NCBI GenBank assembly: GCA_017626655.1
Contig: JAGAIH010000483.1
Span: 1-35,665 of the forward strand
From: Clostridia bacterium
GTDB taxonomy: Bacteria > Bacillota_A > Clostridia > Oscillospirales > CAG-272
Reading direction: 5' to 3'
Length of the DNA: 35,665 nucleotides
Shown: positions 1 to 7,583 of the stretch, piece after piece
How positions within the stretch are numbered: position 1 is the first letter of the stretch
Layout: every line of letters begins with the position of its first letter
The notes under the pieces: generated by a model
Database searches by the model: none
Seen by the model: the letters and a program-made list of their open reading frames with translations, nothing else
What the model was told of the DNA's origin: nothing
Made by a program: the position numbers and the translations under genes

Positions 1-1
1 A

Positions 2-172
2 GCGGCACTTTTTGACGGTCAGACCGACGAGGGCGAAATGGGTGTGACTTACGCCGAGCTTGATGCGTTTCTTTGCGGTAAAGAAATTCCAAGTGAAAAA
101 AGAAAAATTATTGATAAGCTTCATCATCAAAGCGAGCATAAAAGAAAGGAAATTGCTGTTTACGGCAAATAA
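2..172 (+). CDS. nadE: NAD(+) synthetase, C-terminal fragment (partial)
   Basis: An open frame enters from the left edge and stops with TAA at 170-172, giving the last 56 residues of a longer protein. The segment GQTDEGEMGVTYAELDAFL matches the C-terminal block of NAD synthetases, which make NAD from deamido-NAD and ammonia or glutamine in the cytoplasm; the family usually reads GQTDE.E.G..Y..LD. It is followed by a lysine/histidine-rich tail containing SEHKR, also usual near the C-terminus of this family. The 5' part lies outside the window, so neither start nor glutaminase domain can be judged. It is probably a chromosomal housekeeping gene. The gene symbol rests on this short block only. 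Confidence 0.7.
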   Translation, partial: AALFDGQTDEGEMGVTYAELDAFLCGKEIPSEKRKIIDKLHHQSEHKRKEIAVYGK

Positions 173-180
173 AATGACGG

Positions 181-212
181 CATTGGTTTTACAATGCAAG
201 GTGAAACCAATG
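181..212 (+). terminator. Hairpin after nadE
   Basis: A 12-bp inverted repeat (cattggttttac / gtgaaaccaatg, with one T-G wobble) encloses an 8-nt loop, 9 bases after the nadE stop. No T-run follows, so it may be a weak terminator, an mRNA-end stabiliser or an operator for the regulator gene just downstream. It overlaps the far-upstream ATG at 194, which argues that the regulator starts later. Confidence 0.4.
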
Positions 213-235
213 CCGATTGGCGTATGGGCGAGCAT

Positions 236-940
236 ATGAAGAATAATATTTTGATTATAAATGAAGATGAAAAAGAGGCAATCGAACTCAAGCATCGTCT
301 TCAAAGTACTACTACAAATGTATTTTGTTGTTTTACGATGCAGGATGCTCTAACTTGCTTTGTAAAGCATGATTTCTGTCTCATTATTCTTGATGCGAAT
401 ATGTCGGCGAATGATGATCACAGATTATTAAAAGCAATGAGAACATCAAAATCAACACCAATTTTGATCCTATCAACGCAAAGCGACCATTCCGGTCGTA
501 TTCACGCATTGCAGGCGGGAGCACACGCATATCTTGGGCATCCGTATTCGCATGAGGAATGTATGGCACAGGCACACTCTCTTATGCAGCTATATCTGGA
601 TTCATCTCCGAATATAGGCACTTGTTATACTTTGGCGTTTGGGAACGACCTGGTTATCGATCCGTCAACAAGACAGGTGTTTTTGCATGGCAATGAACTA
701 AAAATGACCAGAAAGGAATTTGATTTGTTGTTTTGGTTAGCAAGCAATCCCGGACAGGTGTTCAGCAGGGAACAATTGTACGACCATGTATGGGATGATC
801 AATCTGCGTTTAATGTTGATGGTGTAATTAGAACGCATATCAGTGCTCTCAAACAAAAACTATCGACATCAAACGGTGAATACATAAAGAATGTTTGGGG
901 AGTAGGGTATCGCTTTAATAAATCGGAAGGCGACAAGTGA
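236..940 (+). CDS. OmpR/PhoB-type response regulator with degenerate receiver
   Basis: A 234-aa two-domain regulator. An N-terminal receiver-like domain (about residues 1-120) has an acidic pair in IINEDE and the expected phospho-acceptor aspartate in LIILDANM, with a serine in ILILST. The conserved lysine of the usual K-P motif is replaced by histidine (AYLGHPYS). The C-terminal winged helix (about 135-232) is a clear Trans_reg_C domain, with MTRKEFDLLFWLASNPGQVF, SREQLYDHVW and NVWGVGYRF. I chose ATG 236 because ATG 194 sits inside a hairpin and has no ribosome binding site; the site before 236 (gggcgag) is also weak. No histidine kinase gene is adjacent, so it looks like an orphan regulator. 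A missing lysine can impair phosphorylation signalling, so phosphorylation-independent action is possible (inference). Confidence 0.85.
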   Translation: MKNNILIINEDEKEAIELKHRLQSTTTNVFCCFTMQDALTCFVKHDFCLIILDANMSANDDHRLLKAMRTSKSTPILILSTQSDHSGRIHALQAGAHAYLGHPYSHEECMAQAHSLMQLYLDSSPNIGTCYTLAFGNDLVIDPSTRQVFLHGNELKMTRKEFDLLFWLASNPGQVFSREQLYDHVWDDQSAFNVDGVIRTHISALKQKLSTSNGEYIKNVWGVGYRFNKSEGDK

Positions 941-1025
941 TCTATGCTTGCCGCCATTTCTTATTAAATTCTTATTATTTCTTGATATTTTCTTGATTTT
1001 TATATGTTATACTATGTTCACGCAA

Positions 1026-1049
1026 AAAAGTAGCCCTGCGGCTACTTTT
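1026..1049. terminator. Bidirectional terminator between convergent genes
   Basis: The hairpin AAAAGTAGCC-CTGC-GGCTACTTTT lies between the plus-strand response regulator and the minus-strand XRE gene and overlaps the latter's stop codon. The A-rich left arm and T-rich right arm make it usable from both sides. Confidence 0.8.
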
Positions 1050-1401
1050 CAGCATTATTGGTTTGAGGTACTGTATCGAGTAAGGCTTGTGCCGTCGCTT
1101 TGATAACTTCAAGGGAGCGGGGATCGAGCTTGTGCAGCTCTCGTATAATATGCTCCAGATCGGAGTCTTGTTCCTCTCTTTCGGGATAGAAGATCAAATT
1201 CGGATCAGCAGAGGACTCTCGAATCATAGCAAAAAGCGTTTCATATTTTGGCTTGTTGCCCTCGTTTTCAACACGGTATATGTAGCGTTTGGTCTTGTCA
1301 ACTTTTCTTGCGAATTCCTCAACCGTAAAGCCGGATTTCTGACGCGCTTCCTTCAACACATCGCCGAGTTTATCCGGAATGTCATTGTATATATGTCCCA
1401 T
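1042..1401 (-). CDS. XRE-family HTH transcriptional regulator
   Basis: A 119-aa protein with an N-terminal helix-turn-helix of the Cro/C1 (XRE) type: LGDVLKEARQKSGFTVEEFA, then KVDKTKRYIYRVENEGNKP. A charged C-terminal half (EREEQDSDLEHIIRELHKLD) may mediate dimerisation. The start is ATG 1401. A good ribosome binding site (GGGAGGTG, then AACTA) precedes it, while the in-frame ATG 15 bases upstream overlaps that site. TATAAT-like bases (agtataatatta) lie just upstream on the minus strand, with no clear -35 element. Small XRE proteins of this kind commonly repress or set the lysogeny-like state of integrative elements; its target is not identifiable here. Confidence 0.85.
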   Translation of the reverse strand: MGHIYNDIPDKLGDVLKEARQKSGFTVEEFARKVDKTKRYIYRVENEGNKPKYETLFAMIRESSADPNLIFYPEREEQDSDLEHIIRELHKLDPRSLEVIKATAQALLDTVPQTNNAEK

Positions 1402-1562
1402 TAGTTCACCTCCCATAATATTATACTACTTTTATTTCACTTGCGTAATGGTCTGGCATTTCAATTTTCGAGGACATACTATGCCACTATATAAATGACA
1501 AATTGAATATTGAGCATAACCGCCAATAAAAAAAACGATGTTTTGGCGGTGATTCCTCGCGC

Positions 1563-1605
1563 GATCCTTCCAAATTCACGTTGCAGATTGGAGGGATCAT
1601 TTTTT
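1563..1605 (+). terminator. Rho-independent terminator-like hairpin
   Basis: GATCCTTCCAA (1563..1573) pairs with TTGGAGGGATC (1588..1598) apart from one wobble, and ATTTTTT follows directly. It would stop plus-strand transcription, but no plus-strand gene is visible immediately before it, so it may end a small RNA or belong to a lost gene. Confidence 0.6.
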
Positions 1606-1778
1606 ATGCGCTGGTCGATTTCTCGGAAACCGATTCCGATTAAAAGCAGCGGATATGAATTTACACCCTAATTCATATTCGCCACAAGAGGGAAAAGATA
1701 AAAACAGCCTTGATTGTATCTTTGACCTCTTGCGGCACCAAAGATGGCACATCAGTCCACCTCTATAATGAAATAATA

Positions 1779-1832
1779 AAAAATGCACTTGTCATGCGAT
1801 GTCAGCGTACATCGTATGACAAGTGCATTTTT
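1779..1832. terminator. 24-bp near-perfect hairpin with 6-nt loop
   Basis: The left arm at 1779..1802 (AAAAATGCACTTGTCAT, then GCGATGT) pairs along its full length with the right arm at 1809..1832, with a single G-T wobble. The ends are A-rich and T-rich, so it can terminate transcription in both directions and insulates the downstream sigma-like pair. The arm length is unusual for a plain terminator. Confidence 0.7.
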
Positions 1833-1932
1833 GCTTGCGAAAAATATCGATTTGTACCCATTCGTGCCCCTCCTTGTCGAGTTTTGATAGCAAACCAATT
1901 CAAATCAAAATTCAAATTACAAGGAGAAAAAC

Positions 1933-2319
1933 ATGATTAAAAGAAATGAAGGCTTCACCGAGCAAGAAAAATTACAGAATCGTTTTACCGCATTTATTAT
2001 GACTTCTATGAGCAGGGCTCGTATTGACTATTTGAGAAAAGAGAAAAGTCGCACACAGTATACATACGAAATGGAAGATGAAAAAATGGCACTCATCCCC
2101 GATGGCACGGATTTTATGGCCAAGCTTTGTGATTCCGATGCACTGGTGTATGGGCTTAAGCAACTCGATGACCGCGAGCGGTTTGTGATTTTAGCAAGAG
2201 TCCTTGAGGAAAAGAGCTTTGATGAGATTGCGGACAAGCTTGGGCTCAAGTACAAAGGAGTTGCCGCTGTCTACTATCGTGCAATCGCAAAACTAAGAAA
2301 TATACTAGGAGGAAACTGA
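1933..2319 (+). CDS. Sigma-70 region 4-like protein of a mobile element
   Basis: A 128-aa protein preceded by AAGGAG at proper spacing. Its C-terminal half reads like sigma region 4: LKQLDDRERFVILARVLEEK, SFDEIADKLGLKYKGVAAVY, YRAIAKLRNIL. That is a conserved recognition-helix arrangement for -35 binding. The N-terminal half (FTAFIMTSMSRARIDYLRKE) resembles the start of the small sigma-like Orf7-type proteins of Tn916-like conjugative elements. It lies 1 base before the next small gene and probably forms one transcript with it. It lacks a full region 2, so it may need a partner or act only as a DNA-binding regulator. Function inferred from family, not shown. Confidence 0.75.
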   Translation: MIKRNEGFTEQEKLQNRFTAFIMTSMSRARIDYLRKEKSRTQYTYEMEDEKMALIPDGTDFMAKLCDSDALVYGLKQLDDRERFVILARVLEEKSFDEIADKLGLKYKGVAAVYYRAIAKLRNILGGN

Positions 2320-2320
2320 T

Positions 2321-2506
2321 ATGATGAATTTTAAGGAAATGATGATTAGAGCGAAAAGAGGAGAGAACGAGGCACAGGAAGAACTGCTGAGGATGTATCA
2401 GCCGTTACTTTCAAAAGAAGCAATTGTTGACGGCGTGTTTGACGAGGATCTGTACCAAGAACTATGTTTTAGGTTCATTCGTTGCCTTGAAAAATTTGAA
2501 GCATAA
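2321..2506 (+). CDS. HTH_16-like small protein (Tn916 Orf8-like)
   Basis: A 61-aa protein with AGGAGG 8 bases before the first of two adjacent ATGs; start 2321 or 2324 cannot be distinguished. The sequence runs MMNFKEMMIRAKRGENEAQE, then ELLRMYQPLLSKEAI and FDEDLYQELCFRFIRCLEKF. This has the pattern of the small helix-turn-helix (HTH_16-type) proteins that accompany the Orf7-like sigma proteins in conjugative transposons; it also recalls the start of sigma region 2. It immediately follows the region 4-like gene, so the two could form a split sigma factor. That pairing is inference. Confidence 0.75.
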   Translation: MMNFKEMMIRAKRGENEAQEELLRMYQPLLSKEAIVDGVFDEDLYQELCFRFIRCLEKFEA

Positions 2507-2517
2507 TCAATAAAAAC

Positions 2518-2548
2518 AGCGGGAGCATCAAAAATTGATACTCCCGCT
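2518..2548. terminator. Bidirectional terminator between convergent operons
   Basis: AGCGGGAG-C-ATCAA-aaa-TTGAT-A-CTCCCGCT forms a strong hairpin with A/T-rich flanks. It closes the sigma-like pair from the left and the long minus-strand operon from the right. Confidence 0.85.
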
Positions 2549-2558
2549 TAAAAATTGC

Positions 2559-3587
2559 CTAAATACATATTGAAGCAAGTCTTTCAACCGCTTCTTCCAT
2601 CGAAATGACGGTTATTCTTTTTGCCAAATTCCCAACGAAGGAGATCTGCTCGCCGTTATCGTCACAAGCAAAGCTATGCTCGGACTCAACGGCGGCGTCA
2701 ATCTCCTCAAGGTAGATATATATGTTGCTTTCGCGGTCGATATAGTACCTTGAGCCGCTGTCGATCTCGCATCCATTAGTGACGAGGTGACACCCTTCGG
2801 GGAGCTGCATCATCATTTTTCTTTTGCTGTCGGTAGGGCTTAGGGAGAAGTCCATTGGTCTCCAGCCCCAGTCTCCAAACATAGAAAGCTGTCGGCTGTC
2901 GTGAGATCTCTTGATGTATTCAAAATGCTCACTGTCAGCCATAATCATTTCACCGATACGGCGTATGTTGTTTTCAACAGCAAGCATATCAATATACTCA
3001 AATAGTCTGTGCTCATTGAAATAACCTGCGCTGATATTTACTGCGGCAGTTTTGAGGTAGGGAGCAACAACAGAAATATCGCTGAAGCTTCCGTGATTTT
3101 CTTCAAAGCCGAAGCCCAATACGAAATCGGTGAATTCAGGATTATCGCAACCGTAGAAAACAGCGTCGTTACTTCCGCGTCTATCCATTTCAATGATGTA
3201 ATTAACCTCCGGCTTTATCTTGGATGCAGTAAATTTATTAGCACCGCGACCGCCCACTTCTTCGTCCTCACAAAACAGTACGTGGCATTTAAAGTCACGT
3301 ATCAGTTGCATAATCATATAGACGCCGCAACGGTCATCACCGCCGATTCCTTGAGGTGACATCACGTACCGCATATCCTCCGAGAAACAGATGATCTCCG
3401 CTTTCTCATTGTGAACGGTATCAAGGTGTGCCACAAGAAGAACAGGAATGTTTCCTTTGGCATAGAGAAAGCCCTTTTTGTTGAACGTCGAGTAGCCTAA
3501 GTCTTGCAGATGTAGGTCAAGATAGTTCTTAAGTGAGGCTTGATCCATACGGATTATGTCTTTCAATTCGTTTACGTCATAGTTCAT
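2559..3587 (-). CDS. M20/M42-like zinc metallopeptidase
   Basis: A 342-aa protein with the complete metal-ligand pattern of co-catalytic zinc peptidases: H54 and D56 in VAHLDTVH, the bridging aspartate in GIGGDDRCG (about 82-88), the catalytic/ligand pair in CEDEEVGGRG (E109/E110), D135 in IEMDRRG, and H193 in YFNEHRLFEY. It is shorter than a typical M20 peptidase because no dimerisation insert is evident. The C-terminal 100 residues are of unknown fold. The segment RQLSMFG (Q233-F237) resembles a sliding-clamp-binding pentapeptide. It is the last gene of the long operon; its ATG directly follows the upstream stop, with GGAGG inside the upstream gene, suggesting coupled translation. It may cleave small peptides or a protein modifier; the substrate is unknown. 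Confidence 0.75.
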   Translation of the reverse strand: MNYDVNELKDIIRMDQASLKNYLDLHLQDLGYSTFNKKGFLYAKGNIPVLLVAHLDTVHNEKAEIICFSEDMRYVMSPQGIGGDDRCGVYMIMQLIRDFKCHVLFCEDEEVGGRGANKFTASKIKPEVNYIIEMDRRGSNDAVFYGCDNPEFTDFVLGFGFEENHGSFSDISVVAPYLKTAAVNISAGYFNEHRLFEYIDMLAVENNIRRIGEMIMADSEHFEYIKRSHDSRQLSMFGDWGWRPMDFSLSPTDSKRKMMMQLPEGCHLVTNGCEIDSGSRYYIDRESNIYIYLEEIDAAVESEHSFACDDNGEQISFVGNLAKRITVISMEEAVERLASICI

Positions 3588-4928
3588 TTACGTTACCTCC
3601 GTTCCGACAGGGTGGATTGCAGCGTGGTGGCAAAGCGTATTGCCGATAATGGCGCAGACATTCCGCACACTGCAAGCGAAGCAGGGCTCCTGAGAAGCGC
3701 TATAACACTCGGGGCATACCTCTATCAATCTGCCCTTACGGTCGTAAGCGGGATACATCGTTTCCCGACAAATTCTACCGCAGGCTGTACAGACGTGAAG
3801 ACACGTATTACAGTGAAAAGCGTTCTCAAGATATCTTGTTTGTTGCCTTGGCAGTGTTTGTCCACAATCCTGACATACAACTAATTCATTACAACCGCAT
3901 TTGATACCTCGGTGTGCAATAAACGGTAGACCGCAGCAAACGCATATCGGTTTCTTACCGATTATCATTGCCGCTTTTTCAGGCGTACCCTTAATAAAAG
4001 AAAGGTTGCCTTGGTAGTCGTAGTCGGGGTACTGAGCACTTTCTTCTGCCGATTCTATGCTGTTTAGATCCTCTCGCTTTGTTTTCAACACCCACAGATT
4101 GGGAACGCCGAGACAGGTTGCAAGGATCTTATGCACAAGCGAGCGGTTTTGCTCGTTGATCTCGTCAGAAGCGTTAGGATAAAGTCTGGATTGAAACAGA
4201 CAAGCATCCTTGTAGAAAAACATTTGCCTTGTTCTTCTCGGTGCTCTGTAATAGCATTCGGTCACGTCGGGATCGACCGTAAAGAAAATCATACTCAAGG
4301 AGTCGATCATATATGACAGAGTACCGCCCTGATACGAGCCGTCATTGAGATTGTGGCAAGAAGTCCATGTGTTGTCCTTGTTAGACATTTCAAGAAAGTC
4401 GCAAGGGTGAACGGAAAGCACCGCTGTTCTCGGTATCTGTATTGGATTAAGCGCGTCGGAGAGCTGTGCAAATACACTATTATATCTTTCGTGCTTGTCC
4501 AAACCGAATTTGCGACAGATTTTGCCGATGATACGGCTTGTCTTTTCTCCCGAAGCACACTTGATTTGAGCGTGCTCGCGGATAATTGACAATGCACCCT
4601 CGGAGAGTGTACTGCTGTATTCACTGATCGCCGCATCAAAAGCAATACGAAAATAATCAGTACTTTGAGCGGGAACCGAATCCTCGGCAATCCCAAGCAT
4701 TGAAAAGACAATTTCATTGATAACATCACGCTCAATGTCTCGCCCTTCCTTGAACTCAATTACAACAGCTTTCGCATCTTCATTCCAATTAGGATGAAGC
4801 CGTAAGAGATTTATGAGGTCATTTTTTGCCTCTGCCCATTGACGTAGGTTCTCCATAACTCCTTCCTCGGAGAAGGATTTTTTATACTTATACATAACCT
4901 CGTAAAAGGCGTTTTTTAATTCTTCCAT
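3588..4928 (-). CDS. Zinc-ribbon-rich protein of a mobile element, function unknown
   Basis: A 446-aa protein. ATG 4928 is chosen because AAAGGA lies just upstream; an earlier in-frame start at 4982 would extend it into untranslated-looking leader. The central part has NTWTSCHNLNDGSYQGGTLSY and SMIFFTVD, then RRTRQMFFYKDACLFQSRLY. This order (a Cys/His box, then beta-strand residues, then an arginine) vaguely recalls the PcfJ-type core found three genes upstream, but I cannot confirm homology. The last 120 residues contain at least seven CxxC-type pairs (ICVCCG, VVCQDCG, FHCNTC, VCTACG, VCPECY, CFACS), so several zinc ribbons are likely. Probably a nucleic-acid-associated accessory protein (inference). 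Confidence 0.65.
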   Translation of the reverse strand: MEELKNAFYEVMYKYKKSFSEEGVMENLRQWAEAKNDLINLLRLHPNWNEDAKAVVIEFKEGRDIERDVINEIVFSMLGIAEDSVPAQSTDYFRIAFDAAISEYSSTLSEGALSIIREHAQIKCASGEKTSRIIGKICRKFGLDKHERYNSVFAQLSDALNPIQIPRTAVLSVHPCDFLEMSNKDNTWTSCHNLNDGSYQGGTLSYMIDSLSMIFFTVDPDVTECYYRAPRRTRQMFFYKDACLFQSRLYPNASDEINEQNRSLVHKILATCLGVPNLWVLKTKREDLNSIESAEESAQYPDYDYQGNLSFIKGTPEKAAMIIGKKPICVCCGLPFIAHRGIKCGCNELVVCQDCGQTLPRQQTRYLENAFHCNTCLHVCTACGRICRETMYPAYDRKGRLIEVCPECYSASQEPCFACSVRNVCAIIGNTLCHHAAIHPVGTEVT

Positions 4929-4988
4929 TTTACCATTCCTTTCGTTTAAGTTGTGAGGGAGAAGAGAAGTCCTCTCCCTCATTTTTCT

Positions 4989-5348
4989 TTACCAGACAGA
5001 ATGCTGGGTTTGTCTTACCTTGTTCGCGGATGCAGTAAGCTGTTCAAGCTCTTCGGTATCCTGAACATCAAGGTCAATGACCTCGGCGGCAATATTGTCG
5101 TTGTTTGAGAACACTCCTGTTACCCGACAGTTCTCAACTATAACTGTTACGTCGGCAGGAAGTATCATACGATAGCCCATGTCATAAAGACTGGCGGCAA
5201 TCGAAACATTCAACATGCCTTCCCGAGATACGTCGCCCAAGGAAAAATCCGAAAGGTCATATTTCTCCCATCCGGTTCTTGCTTGGTTTACACATTTAGC
5301 CATAGCCAAAATATCCTGTCTTCTGGCTCTTTCTTTTTCATTCGTCAC
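4989..5348 (-). CDS. Hypothetical protein, 119 aa
   Basis: It starts with GTG at 5346-5348, overlapping the TGA of the upstream gene (GTGA), with AAAGGAG 11 bases before it; this arrangement implies translational coupling. The N-terminal half is helical and charged (ARRQDILAMAKCVNQA). The C-terminal half looks like beta strands (MILPADVTVIVENCRVTGVF, then AAEVIDLDVQDTEELEQL). I recognise no family. Operon position suggests an accessory factor of the DNA-processing module. Confidence 0.6.
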   Translation of the reverse strand: MTNEKERARRQDILAMAKCVNQARTGWEKYDLSDFSLGDVSREGMLNVSIAASLYDMGYRMILPADVTVIVENCRVTGVFSNNDNIAAEVIDLDVQDTEELEQLTASANKVRQTQHSVW

Positions 5349-5560
5349 GCTGCTTCACGCTCCTTTCTTTGCTCGACACCTTTGCCGAAATTCAATTCAT
5401 AGACGATGGCTCTGATAGCCTCATCATCGTCCCATCTTGCCGTTGCCGTTTCCCGTGTCGGTCCCTCACCGTAGTGAACGGATACCACACCGTTGTGTAT
5501 CTGCAACAACACATCCTTTTTCCCGGCGCAAACGACCGCTAAATTTCCTAACTGCTTCAT
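5345..5560 (-). CDS. Hypothetical protein, 71 aa
   Basis: A small protein between the PcfJ-like gene and the 119-aa gene, with AAAGGAG upstream of its ATG. It begins as a short beta-rich domain (LGNLAVVCAGKKDVLLQIHN, GVVSVHYGEGP) and ends in a charged helix (VEQRKEREAA). The stop overlaps the next start. No family recognised; the spacing and ribosome binding site support it being real. Confidence 0.6.
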   Translation of the reverse strand: MKQLGNLAVVCAGKKDVLLQIHNGVVSVHYGEGPTRETATARWDDDEAIRAIVYELNFGKGVEQRKEREAA

Positions 5561-5573
5561 ACAAGCTCCTTTC

Positions 5574-7583
5574 TCATGCCGCTATACGCTCGGGTGCATA
5601 TACGACCTGTTGCTTCCAAAGATCAATGAATTTTTGAAGCTTTGGTGGCGGGGGATTATTATTTTGTATTCTTGCCTGAGCAATATCGCCTTTTTTGATT
5701 TCAACCGTGCAGTAGGGTTTCTTCGGTGCCGAAGTCTTGCGGATAAAGAGAATGATACATTCTTCCTTTACCATCGAACTGACATACCTGCCTACGCAGT
5801 GATGAAGCTTATCTCCCTCACGCGCAATGTCCTTTGAGGAGGCAGGCGGCAAGACCGTAAAACCGAGCTTATTGAAGCCGTACCTTTCCATCAATCCGCC
5901 AAACATTTTAGCTAGCTTTCGGTCATATGCTGCTGAGGTTTCTGCCTTTGTCAAATCATTCACCCGATCGTGTGCTTCTCTGAGATTGTTGGGATAAAGA
6001 ACGAAACTGCTCTTCATATCATGTTCAAGCGCCTCACTCATAAGAAGATAATCCTTATAATCGGAAAGAACATTTGACACACCGGAGTATATTCCTTTAT
6101 TATAGGCAATTCTTCGGTAAGTGTTATACTGCTCTGTGGCGTATTTCATCAGCTTGTACGGTGTCATGAACCTCAGCGGGACAGTGATATAATCACTTTG
6201 GCTTACGTCGGTTCGGGAACACCACTTCATAAGTTCCATATCGGGTACAACCCCTTCATTCAACATTCCTTTTATCATATCGAATTGTTGTATGCCGGGA
6301 TCGACTTGACGGAGAAACGCAATATGTTTTTTCTCAACACCAAGCACCTCCGTGATCGTTTTGCCGTTTACGTTAATTAACTTTTCCCAGGAACGATAGT
6401 GATGACCGCCTGCATCTCCATAAACAATATAGGTAGCAAGACGAACGAAGCCCAGCTTTACAAGGTACTCAAGCACCGGATACGATGAGTAAGTACGCAG
6501 GTAATGCGGCATATACAGCGGGGTTGGATCCTGATAATAGTATTCCTTTAATGCGCTATATTGCCAAGGTGTTCCTTTGAGTGCCTTATCAAGATTTTTG
6601 TGATACAGAAAACCGCAAAGGTCGTTCTCAAAGTAATAACACCAACGGTTAAAACGAGGTCTGTCACCGCGACACCAAGGTGTTAACGCTCCGTGAGTAT
6701 AAGAATGGTAGAAACGATCCCATTTCACGATTTTGTTGCCATCCCAGCAAATCAAAAGACGTGCCGTTTCATACACATTAAAATCGGGAATATCGCACTT
6801 ATGGTAGCTTGCATATGCTTTCATAAAACGAACGACTATCTCGTTTTCTCCAACTCGCTGTATGACCTGAGCAGTAGAACGGTCGTGGAAATGACCTCGC
6901 CTACCACGGCTCTTGAACGTAACGGCTCTTTTGCATTTTGGACAAAAGCCTTTATCGTTGTTTTTCTTGCCTACCACCTCGACCTCTTTTTTACATGCCG
7001 TGCAATAGCCCTTCATGGGAGCCTTGCGATTGTGGTAATCGTAAAAAACGTAGTGGGGAAGTGTTTCCAGATGCATAAAGGTGTTGATGTCACGAGGAAG
7101 TGCTTTGACAACCTTCATGCGCTCAATAATCGTTTTTTGATTCCTGATCTCAGCCGCATATCTTCTGTTCCTTATAATTCTTTCTTGAAAATCGTCAAGG
7201 CAATCAAAGCCTTTTTTGGTAGTATTCTTAAAGAACTTTGCTATGCGTTCCTCGTCCGCTACAGAATAAAAGGCACATTTGTGTGAAAAATCCCAAGTTG
7301 GACCGAGGTTTTGAAACATACAAGTGCGCCATTTCGTTTTGCCTTCTTCGTGACATAATGTGATGTAATCTCCGTCAATCTGGAACATTGTCCACCGGGG
7401 AGTATAATCCCCGGCAGACACCTTTTTCTTTTCATAGACATGCAGAACAAGCGTGCGGCGGTGAGCAATATTTTTAATTGCGGTACACACCACATACTCG
7501 ATCTGCTCGGCGCAGAAGATACCGCTTCGAAGGTTTAATTTTCGATTCGGTACGGCTTCTTTGCGTAAGGCTCTTTTATCCAT
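5574..7583 (-). CDS. PcfJ-like protein
   Basis: A 669-aa protein with the PcfJ signature near the C-terminus: KLHHCVGRYV, then CIILFIRKTS, KPYCTVEIKKGDIAQARIQNN. PcfJ is known from the conjugative plasmid pCF10, next to pcfK; its biochemical role is not established. A zinc ribbon is visible around residues 193-223 (CTACKKEVEVVG...FCPKCKRAV). Several aromatic-rich segments follow (YYFENDLCGFLYHKNL). The ATG overlaps the stop of the PcfK-like gene (TAATG), so both are translated together as on pCF10. Length is near the upper range for this family. No catalytic site is recognised. Confidence 0.85.
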   Translation of the reverse strand: MDKRALRKEAVPNRKLNLRSGIFCAEQIEYVVCTAIKNIAHRRTLVLHVYEKKKVSAGDYTPRWTMFQIDGDYITLCHEEGKTKWRTCMFQNLGPTWDFSHKCAFYSVADEERIAKFFKNTTKKGFDCLDDFQERIIRNRRYAAEIRNQKTIIERMKVVKALPRDINTFMHLETLPHYVFYDYHNRKAPMKGYCTACKKEVEVVGKKNNDKGFCPKCKRAVTFKSRGRRGHFHDRSTAQVIQRVGENEIVVRFMKAYASYHKCDIPDFNVYETARLLICWDGNKIVKWDRFYHSYTHGALTPWCRGDRPRFNRWCYYFENDLCGFLYHKNLDKALKGTPWQYSALKEYYYQDPTPLYMPHYLRTYSSYPVLEYLVKLGFVRLATYIVYGDAGGHHYRSWEKLINVNGKTITEVLGVEKKHIAFLRQVDPGIQQFDMIKGMLNEGVVPDMELMKWCSRTDVSQSDYITVPLRFMTPYKLMKYATEQYNTYRRIAYNKGIYSGVSNVLSDYKDYLLMSEALEHDMKSSFVLYPNNLREAHDRVNDLTKAETSAAYDRKLAKMFGGLMERYGFNKLGFTVLPPASSKDIAREGDKLHHCVGRYVSSMVKEECIILFIRKTSAPKKPYCTVEIKKGDIAQARIQNNNPPPPKLQKFIDLWKQQVVYAPERIAA

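Larger units (their letters stand above)
1417..1932. other. Intergenic region rich in hairpins, no convincing gene
   Basis: About 500 bases between the XRE gene and the sigma-like pair. Besides the two large hairpins listed separately, it holds a smaller inverted repeat CCGCCAA (1520..1526) / TTGGCGG (1543..1549). Short frames on either strand here lack ribosome binding sites and family resemblance. I see no promoter of good match in front of the gene at 1933. Confidence 0.5.
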
